Source: Oceanitalea sp047302425 (lineage in GTDB: Bacteria > Actinomycetota > Actinomycetes > Actinomycetales > Actinomycetaceae). From it: DNA of 64,000 nt. The position numbers and the translations under genes are program-made. The notes beneath the pieces are model-generated. The model saw nothing but the letters and a program-made list of their open reading frames with translations, was not told the DNA's origin and ran no database searches. The stretch spans positions 806,001 through 870,000 of the forward strand of contig NZ_CP154855.1 in assembly GCF_047302425.1 (NCBI RefSeq), given 5' to 3'. Shown here in pieces: positions 58,973 through 64,000 of this stretch. Position 1 is the first letter of the stretch; each line of letters begins with the position of its first letter.

Positions 58973-59671
58973 GTGCGAACCCTGTGCATCGACACCTCCG
59001 CCGGCAGCGCCGTGGCCCTCCACGACGACGACGCCGGTGTGCTGGCCCGCGCCCGCAGCGCCGACCACCGCGGCCACGCCGAGCGGCTGGCCGCCCTCGT
59101 GACCGAGGTGCTCACGACCGCCGGCGCGTCCGACGTCGGAAGGGTCGCGGTGGGCACCGGCCCGGCGCCGTACACCGGCCTGAGGGTCGGTCTCGTCACC
59201 GCCCTGACCTTCGGCCGGGCGCGCGGCATCCCGGTTTACGGCGTCAGCAGCCTCGACGTCCTCGCCCGGCAGGTGCTCGACCTGCACCCCGGCGCCACCG
59301 CCCTCGTCCTCGGCGACGCCCGCCGCAAGGAGGTCTACTCCGCCCGGTACCGCGCGCTCGGCGCCGACGACGTCGAGACCCTCTCGGGCCCGCGCGTGGG
59401 CCCGGCTGCCGAGCTGGCCGAGGACCCGCTGGACGCGGCGGTCGACCAGGGCCCCGTCGTCGTCGCCGGCCCCGGTGCGCTGCTCTACGCCGACGTCCTG
59501 CCGCCCACGCCCGGCACGCCCGACGAGGTCGACGCCGCCGTGCTGGCCCGGATCGTGCGCGCCCGCCTGGCACGGGCGGAGGCCGGCGAGAAGGTCGCGC
59601 TCGGCACCGAGCCGCTGTACCTGCGCCGCCCCGACGTCACCCCGGCGGCGGCGCGCAAGCGCGCGTCGTGA
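58973..59671 (+). CDS. tsaB: tRNA threonylcarbamoyladenosine biosynthesis protein TsaB
   Basis: 232 residues from GTG 58973. RTLCIDTSAGSAVALHD, RGHAERLAALVTEVL and VAVGTGPAPYTGLRVGLVTALTFGRARGIPVYGVSSLDVLA match the TsaB (YeaZ) half of the ASKHA fold. It is the scaffold partner of TsaD. Its stop overlaps the rimI start in GTGA. Confidence 0.95.
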   Translation: MRTLCIDTSAGSAVALHDDDAGVLARARSADHRGHAERLAALVTEVLTTAGASDVGRVAVGTGPAPYTGLRVGLVTALTFGRARGIPVYGVSSLDVLARQVLDLHPGATALVLGDARRKEVYSARYRALGADDVETLSGPRVGPAAELAEDPLDAAVDQGPVVVAGPGALLYADVLPPTPGTPDEVDAAVLARIVRARLARAEAGEKVALGTEPLYLRRPDVTPAAARKRAS

Positions 59672-60123
59672 CCCTGCGGCCGCTGCGGGAGGACGACCTC
59701 GAGCGCGTCGTCGAGCTCGAGCACGAGCTCTTCGGCCGCGGCGCGTGGTCGTGGGCGACCTACCTCTCCGAGCTCGGCCAGCCGGGGCGCTACTACGTCG
59801 CGGCCGAGCGGGACGGCGTCGTCGTCGGCTACGCGGGGATCGCGCTCGGGGCGGACGCCGAGGTCATGACGGTGGGCGTCGCCGGGAGCCACCGCGGCCA
59901 GGGGATCGGCGCCGCGCTGCTCGCCGACCTGCTCGAGCAGGCGCGTGCGGCACGCTCCCGGCACGTCTTCCTCGAGGTGCGCGCGGGCAACGCGACGGCG
60001 CTGCGCCTCTACGAGCGCGCCGGCTTCGAGCCGATCGGCACCCGGCCGCGCTACTACGGCGACGAGGACGCCGTCGTCATGCGGCTCACCCTCCGCAGGG
60101 GCCAGGGCGACCTCGCCCCGTAG
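59668..60123 (+). CDS. rimI: [Ribosomal protein S18]-alanine N-acetyltransferase
   Basis: 151 residues from GTG 59668. It is a GNAT domain: TLRPLREDDLERVVELEHELFGRGAWSW, VMTVGVAGSHRGQGIGAALLADLLEQA (acetyl-CoA loop R-G-Q-G-I-G) and FLEVRAGNATALRLYERAGFEPIGTRPRYYGDEDAVVMRL, the RimI signature. It acetylates the N-terminus of S18 and possibly other proteins. It is located between tsaB and tsaD as in many actinobacteria. Confidence 0.93.
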   Translation: MTLRPLREDDLERVVELEHELFGRGAWSWATYLSELGQPGRYYVAAERDGVVVGYAGIALGADAEVMTVGVAGSHRGQGIGAALLADLLEQARAARSRHVFLEVRAGNATALRLYERAGFEPIGTRPRYYGDEDAVVMRLTLRRGQGDLAP

Positions 60124-60126
60124 CCC

Positions 60127-60735
60127 TCAGAGGACGACGGCGGCGGTCGCGAAGTCGAGCCGGCCCGCACGCGGACGCACGGCGTCGGGCTCGTCGCTCG
60201 CGCCGTGCCCGACGTTGAGGACGGCCAGGGTGCGCCAGCCGGAGCCGGCGAAGAGCTCGGCGTCGAGGCCGGCGGCGTCCAGGCCGGTCATCGGACCCAC
60301 CGCGAGGCCGGCCGCGCGCAGGCCGAGGATGAGGTAGCCGAGCTGGATGAGACCGTTCGTCCGGGCGAAGGTCTCGCGGAACTCCGGGTCGCCCGCCATC
60401 TTCTCCCGCGCCCCGGCGCGGTGGGGGGCGAGGACCTCGAGGTGCTCGTGGAAGGCCGGGTCGTAGGCCGCGACGATGCTCAGCGGCGCGGCCAGCGTCT
60501 TGGCCTTGTTGCCCTGGTTCATGTGAGCCACGAGGCGCTCGCGGGCGTCGGCCGACTCGACGACCGCCAGCCGCAGCGGCTGGCAGTTCATCGCCGTCGG
60601 GGCCCAGCGCACCGCCTCGTACACCTCACGCACGAGCGCGACGTCCACCGGCTCCGCGGTGAAGGTGTTGGTCGTGCGCGCGTCGTGGAAGAGGGCGCGG
60701 TGGAGCTCGGTGGCGGCAAGGACGTCGGTGCTCAT
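60127..60735 (-). CDS. Nitroreductase family protein (RutE/malonic semialdehyde reductase-like)
   Basis: 202 residues from ATG 60735 with GGAGGT upstream (an ATG at 60795 is less likely). LFHDARTTNTFTAEPVDVALVREVYEAVRWAPTAMNCQPLRLAVVES and AGLAVGPMTGLDAAGLDAELF match the RutE/HadB subgroup of FMN nitroreductases. It probably reduces a small aldehyde or quinone with NAD(P)H. It is convergent with rimI (3 bp apart) and divergent from tsaD. Confidence 0.88.
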   Translation of the reverse strand: MSTDVLAATELHRALFHDARTTNTFTAEPVDVALVREVYEAVRWAPTAMNCQPLRLAVVESADARERLVAHMNQGNKAKTLAAPLSIVAAYDPAFHEHLEVLAPHRAGAREKMAGDPEFRETFARTNGLIQLGYLILGLRAAGLAVGPMTGLDAAGLDAELFAGSGWRTLAVLNVGHGASDEPDAVRPRAGRLDFATAAVVL

Positions 60736-60820
60736 GTCCACGGCAACCTCCAGCGGCCGGGGAACCATCCGGCGGCGCCCTGTGAGGTCGGCCACAGGTG
60801 TTGCCGGGCGGCGGGCGCAC

Positions 60821-60826
60821 TACCCT
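60821..60826 (+). promoter_or_regulatory. Leaderless-type -10 (TACCCT) of tsaD
   Basis: TACCCT, six bases, then GTG 60833, with no Shine-Dalgarno sequence. It is the same as the tsaB promoter. Confidence 0.6.
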
Positions 60827-60832
60827 GTGGGG

Positions 60833-61876
60833 GTGAGTGAACCCCTGGTCCTCGGCATCGAGACGAGCTGCGACGAGACCGGCTTCGCCCTCGTGCGGGG
60901 CCGCGAGCTGCTGGCCGACGTCACCGCCTCCTCCATGGACGAGCACGCCCGCTTCGGCGGCATCGTCCCGGAGGTTGCCAGCCGCGCCCACCTCGAGGCC
61001 TTCGTCCCCACGCTCGACGCCGCGCTCGACGCCGCGGGCTGCCGCCTCGAGGACGTCGACGCCGTCGCCGTCACCGCCGGGCCCGGTCTCGTCGGCTCCC
61101 TCACGGTGGGTCTGGCAGCCGCGAAGTCCTTGGCGCTGGCGCTGGAGCGGCCGCTGTACGGCGTCAACCACGTCATCGGGCACATCGCCGTCGACGAGCT
61201 CGTCCACGGCGCCTTCCCCGAGCACTTCGTCGGGCTCGTCGTCTCCGGCGGCCACACCAGCCTGCTCGAGGTGCGCGACATCGCGACCGACGTCGTCGAG
61301 CTCGGCCAGACCCTCGACGACGCGGCCGGTGAGGCCTTCGACAAGGTCGGCCGCCTCCTCGGGCTGCCCTACCCCGGCGGCCCGCACGTCGACCGCCTCT
61401 CCCAGCAGGGGGACCGCGCCGCGATCCGCTTCCCGCGCGGCCTGTCCAAGGGCAAGGACCTGGCCCGCCACCCCTACGACTTCTCCTTCTCCGGCCTCAA
61501 GACCGCCGTCGCCCGGTACGTCGAGGGCGTCGAGGACGCGGGTGAGGAGCTGCCCGCCGCCGACGTCGCCGCTTCCTTCTCCGAGGCGGTCGCCGACGTC
61601 CTCGTCACCAAGACCCTCGCGGCCTGCGAGCGCACGGGCACCCGGACCGTCGTCATCGGCGGCGGCTTCTCGGCGAACTCGCGGCTGCGCGAGCTGGCCG
61701 CCGAGCGCGGTGCGGAGCAGGGGATCGAGGTGCGCATCCCGCCGATCCGCTACTGCACCGACAACGGCGCGATGATCGCGGCCCTGGGCTCGGCGATGCT
61801 CCGCTCCGGCGTCGCGCCCTCCGCCGTCGACATCCCCGTCGACTCGGGCATGCCCCTCACCACCGTCCGCGCCTGA
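60833..61876 (+). CDS. tsaD: tRNA N6-adenosine threonylcarbamoyltransferase TsaD
   Basis: 347 residues from GTG 60833. VLGIETSCDETGFALV, EVASRAHLEAFVPTLDAAL (metal-binding H..H region with NHVIGHIAVDEL), VVSGGHTSLLEV, LDDAAGEAFDKVGRLLGLPYPGGPHVD, DFSFSGLKTAV and RYCTDNGAMIAALG are complete. It transfers the threonylcarbamoyl group to A37 of ANN-decoding tRNAs. Confidence 0.98.
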   Translation: MSEPLVLGIETSCDETGFALVRGRELLADVTASSMDEHARFGGIVPEVASRAHLEAFVPTLDAALDAAGCRLEDVDAVAVTAGPGLVGSLTVGLAAAKSLALALERPLYGVNHVIGHIAVDELVHGAFPEHFVGLVVSGGHTSLLEVRDIATDVVELGQTLDDAAGEAFDKVGRLLGLPYPGGPHVDRLSQQGDRAAIRFPRGLSKGKDLARHPYDFSFSGLKTAVARYVEGVEDAGEELPAADVAASFSEAVADVLVTKTLAACERTGTRTVVIGGGFSANSRLRELAAERGAEQGIEVRIPPIRYCTDNGAMIAALGSAMLRSGVAPSAVDIPVDSGMPLTTVRA

Positions 61877-61882
61877 CCGCGG

Positions 61883-61937
61883 CGCTTGCGTCGCACCTTC
61901 CGCCCCTTCCGGGGGGCGGGAAAGGGCGACGCAAGCG
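61883..61937. terminator. Long bidirectional terminator between tsaD and the YbdK-type ligase
   Basis: CGCTTGCGTCGC (61883-61894) pairs with GCGACGCAAGCG (61926-61937). An inner CCTTCCGCCCC/GGGGCGGGAAAGG stem with one bulge extends the hairpin. It lies between two convergent genes and can serve both. Confidence 0.82.
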
Positions 61938-61959
61938 TTGGGTGCCGTGGACCGACGCC

Positions 61960-63105
61960 CTAGAGCGGGCGGCCCGCCTTCATCTCCGCCACGAGCGAGG
62001 CGACGACGGCGTCGAGGTCGCCGTCGTGGCGGCGCGCGACCCGGCGCTGGCGCTGGTAGGAGGCGCCCTTGGTGAGGATCGTGCGGATGCCGTCGAGCTC
62101 GGGCAGGCAGTCGAGGCGCTCGGCGACCGGCTCGAGCCGAGGGAGCAGGTCGGTCACCGCCTCGCTGACGAGCTGCTCGTTGCCGGCGGCGTCGAGGATG
62201 ACGATGGCGTCCATGCCGTAGCGCGCCGAGCGCCACTTGTTCTCCTGGAGGAACCACTGCGGCATCCGCGGCAGCTCCTCGCCGTCGTCGAGCATCGTCG
62301 AGAAGTGCTCGACGAGGCAGTGGACGAGCGCGGCCAGCGCGAGGACCTCGCTGAGGTTGGAGGCGCCGTCGAAGACGCGCAGCTCGAGGGTGCCCAGGTG
62401 CGGCGCGGGGCGGATGTCCCACCGGATCTCGTTGAGGTGGTCGATGACGCCGGTGTGGAGCATGTCCCGGGCGTAGGCCTCGAGCTCGTGCCACTCGTCG
62501 AAGACCTGCGGCAGCCCCGCGGTGGGCAGCTGCTGGAACAGCAGCGCCCGGTTGGAGGCGTAGCCGGTGTCGCGCCCCGCCCAGAAGGGGGAGGAGGAGG
62601 CGAGGGACTGGAGGTGGGGCAGGTAGCACAGCAGCGCGCGCAGGATCGGCAGCACCTTGCGCCGGTCCTCGATGCCGACGTGCACGTGGACGCCGTAGAT
62701 GACCATCTGCCGGCCCCACCACTGGGTGCGGTCGATGAGCGTCGCGTAGCGCTCCTTGTTCGTCACCCGCTGGATGTCGTAGCGCGCGAAGGGGTGGGTG
62801 CCCGCGCACATGAGGTCCACGCGCAGCGGCTCGAGCACCTGCCGCAGCTCCCCGATGGTGCGCTCGAGGTCGGCACCCGCCGCGCGTACCGTCGTCGCGA
62901 CACCGGAGACGACCTCGATGGTGTTGAGCAGCAGCTCGGGGTGGATGTGGGGGTGCGAGTCGGCGCCGGGAGGCGTGACGGCGTCGAGCACGGTCTCGGC
63001 CACCTGGCGCAGGTCACCGGAGTCGACGTCGACGAGGGCGAGCTCCCACTCGATCCCCACCGTCGATCGCGCCGACGGGGCGAAGTCGATCTCCATGGTG
63101 GACAT
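61960..63105 (-). CDS. YbdK-type carboxylate-amine ligase (glutamate--cysteine ligase family 2)
   Basis: 381 residues from ATG 63105; ATG 63096 is an alternative. STVGIEWELALVDVDSGDLRQVAE, HPELLLNTIEVVSGV, MCAGTHPFARYDIQRVTNKERYATLIDRTQWWGRQMVIYGVHVHVGI and LELRVFDGASNLSEVLALAALVHCLVEH are the GCS2 blocks with the Glu and His metal ligands. The family includes weak glutamate-cysteine ligases; in actinobacteria the real substrate is often unknown. The gene may be co-transcribed with the methyltransferase upstream. Confidence 0.92.
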   Translation of the reverse strand: MSTMEIDFAPSARSTVGIEWELALVDVDSGDLRQVAETVLDAVTPPGADSHPHIHPELLLNTIEVVSGVATTVRAAGADLERTIGELRQVLEPLRVDLMCAGTHPFARYDIQRVTNKERYATLIDRTQWWGRQMVIYGVHVHVGIEDRRKVLPILRALLCYLPHLQSLASSSPFWAGRDTGYASNRALLFQQLPTAGLPQVFDEWHELEAYARDMLHTGVIDHLNEIRWDIRPAPHLGTLELRVFDGASNLSEVLALAALVHCLVEHFSTMLDDGEELPRMPQWFLQENKWRSARYGMDAIVILDAAGNEQLVSEAVTDLLPRLEPVAERLDCLPELDGIRTILTKGASYQRQRRVARRHDGDLDAVVASLVAEMKAGRPL

Positions 63106-63140
63106 GATGCCGTCCGGCGGCCCGGCGCGCCCCGCGTCCG

Positions 63141-64000
63141 CTACGCGCCGACCGGCTCGACGACGACGACGCTCTGCCGGCCCGCGACCCGGGTGAGGAC
63201 GATCGTCGCCGCGTTGGGGCCGCTCGGCGAGAGCTGGCGGCGCAGCTGTCCCGGCTCGACGGCGGTGCCGCGCTTCTTGATCGTCACGGTCCCCACCTGC
63301 CGGTCCCGCAGGTAGGCGCGCAGCGTCTTGAGCGCGAAGGGGAAGGAGTCGAGGACCCGGTAGGCGGTGAGGAAGGGCGTGTGGACCAGCCGCGGGCCGG
63401 TGAGGTAGGCGATCGAGTCGGCGACCAGCCCGGCGCCCACCTCCTCCCCGGCGAGGGCGACGAGGCCCGCCCGGATGACCGCGCCGTCGGGCTCGTAGAG
63501 GTAGTGGTCCAAGGGCTGGACCTGCCCGGCGCGGACGGGGGCGTCGGCGGCGTCGACCTCCGACGCGAGGCGGTGCGCCTGGCCCTCCCTGTCCAGGACG
63601 AGGGCGCTGCGCCCGGGGCCCTCGGGAGCGAGGGGCCCGAACCACAGGCCGGCCTCGACGACCTCGCCGGCGACGCTCACCCACTGGGCGTGCGCGTCGG
63701 CGGGCAGCCCCGTGTGGGGGATGCCGGGTGCCACCTTGAGCCCGAGGGCCGGCACCCGCCCGCGGAGGGCGAGGACGTCGTCGAGGGAGGGGGAGTAGGC
63801 GCTCGGGTCGAAGATGCGCCGCCCGCCGCGGGTGCGCCGGGCGGGGTCGGCGAAGACGGCGTCGACGCCGTCGAGGTCGGTGGCGAGCGCGTCGCCGTGG
63901 ACGACGGTGACCTCCGGGAAGTGGCGCAGGTTGACGGTCGCGACCGCGGCGGTGAGCTCGTCGAGCTCGACGGCGAGCACGGGGATGCCCAGCGCCCCCA
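63141..64000 (-). CDS. Class I SAM-dependent methyltransferase with THUMP-like domain (5' end outside window)
   Basis: The frame is open to the window edge, so the N-terminus is missing. The visible part begins after the SAM-binding glycine loop: MLAVELDELTAAVATVNLRHFPEVTVVHGDAL, then VDAVFADPARRTRGGRRIFDPSAYSP with the DPARR motif. The C-terminal ~80 residues (ALKTLRAYLRDRQVGTVTIKKRGTAVEPGQLRRQLSPSGPNAATIVLTRVAGRQSVVVVEP) are the THUMP-like domain of this actinobacterial family. The substrate is unknown, probably RNA. Confidence 0.85.
   Translation of the reverse strand, partial: GALGIPVLAVELDELTAAVATVNLRHFPEVTVVHGDALATDLDGVDAVFADPARRTRGGRRIFDPSAYSPSLDDVLALRGRVPALGLKVAPGIPHTGLPADAHAQWVSVAGEVVEAGLWFGPLAPEGPGRSALVLDREGQAHRLASEVDAADAPVRAGQVQPLDHYLYEPDGAVIRAGLVALAGEEVGAGLVADSIAYLTGPRLVHTPFLTAYRVLDSFPFALKTLRAYLRDRQVGTVTIKKRGTAVEPGQLRRQLSPSGPNAATIVLTRVAGRQSVVVVEPVGA

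Noticed and set aside
1..64000. CRISPR array, tRNA/rRNA genes, insertion sequences, prophage or plasmid functions
   Set aside because: No regularly spaced repeats, cloverleaf-compatible segments, transposase/integrase motifs or att-like repeats were seen while reading both strands.

Overview
The window is from a very GC-rich actinobacterium, most likely a member of the Micrococcales (Georgenia/Cellulomonas-like). This rests on GTG/TTG starts, ATGA/GTGA-coupled operons, leaderless housekeeping genes, the order infA-rpmJ-rpsM-rpsK-rpoA-rplQ ... truA ... rplM-rpsI-glmM ... coaA ... glmS-acpS-nnr-alr-tsaE-tsaB-rimI-tsaD, and the L17/S9 extensions. The genus cannot be fixed from the sequence alone. 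No tRNA, rRNA, CRISPR array, transposase or phage gene was seen.

Layout. (1) 1-2970: two tandem LuxR-type regulators, the first cut by the window edge. (2) 3098-25538: a Wzx/Wzy-type surface-polysaccharide locus. It holds an Alg14/Alg13-like glycosyltransferase, a secreted beta-helix protein, a Wzx flippase, an Asp/Glu racemase coupled to an asparagine-synthase-like enzyme, and a long leftward operon. That operon runs from a polyprenyl-phosphate sugar transferase through a GT2 and a 1695-residue secreted BACON/PQQ-dehydrogenase-like/kelch protein to a pyruvyl transferase, an F420-hydrogenase-beta-like protein and two GT2s. Divergent from it are a Wzz-like protein and a Wzy-like polymerase, followed by one more GT2. 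(3) 25759-30354: a 1531-residue LPxTG-anchored adhesin-like protein with a von Willebrand A domain. (4) 31011-34206: the infA-to-rplQ ribosomal operon. (5) 34449-40359: lasso-peptide locus 1. (6) 40436-46881: alpha/beta hydrolase, ROK/polyphosphate-glucokinase-like protein, truA, DUF5709-like protein, rplM-rpsI, glmM, DedA. (7) 47057-49894: lasso-peptide locus 2. (8) 49910-64000: coaA, two secreted proteins, glmS-acpS, nnr, alr, the tsaE/tsaB/rimI/tsaD set, a nitroreductase, a YbdK-type ligase and a partial methyltransferase.

The most interesting system is the lasso-peptide pair. Each locus has its own short precursor, its own short-form cyclase and its own HPr-kinase-like tailoring kinase. 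The other parts occur once each: the PqqD-like recognition protein (B1), the ABC exporter and a nucleotidyltransferase are only in locus 1, and the leader protease (B2) is only in locus 2. The two loci therefore look like one split, cross-complementing paeninodin-type system, separated by about 7 kb of housekeeping genes. The precursors share a leader of the Y-x2-P-x-(V/I)-x3-G-x5-T type, a predicted 9-residue ring closing on Asp9, and an unusually long tail ending in a KPG-x-P...VGS motif.

A second pattern is a set of TCACCCC/TCATCC direct repeats spaced about 11, 12, 21 or 22 bp. They lie upstream of both lasso precursors and of most polysaccharide and surface genes, and suggest a shared OmpR/PhoP-type or LuxR-type regulator.
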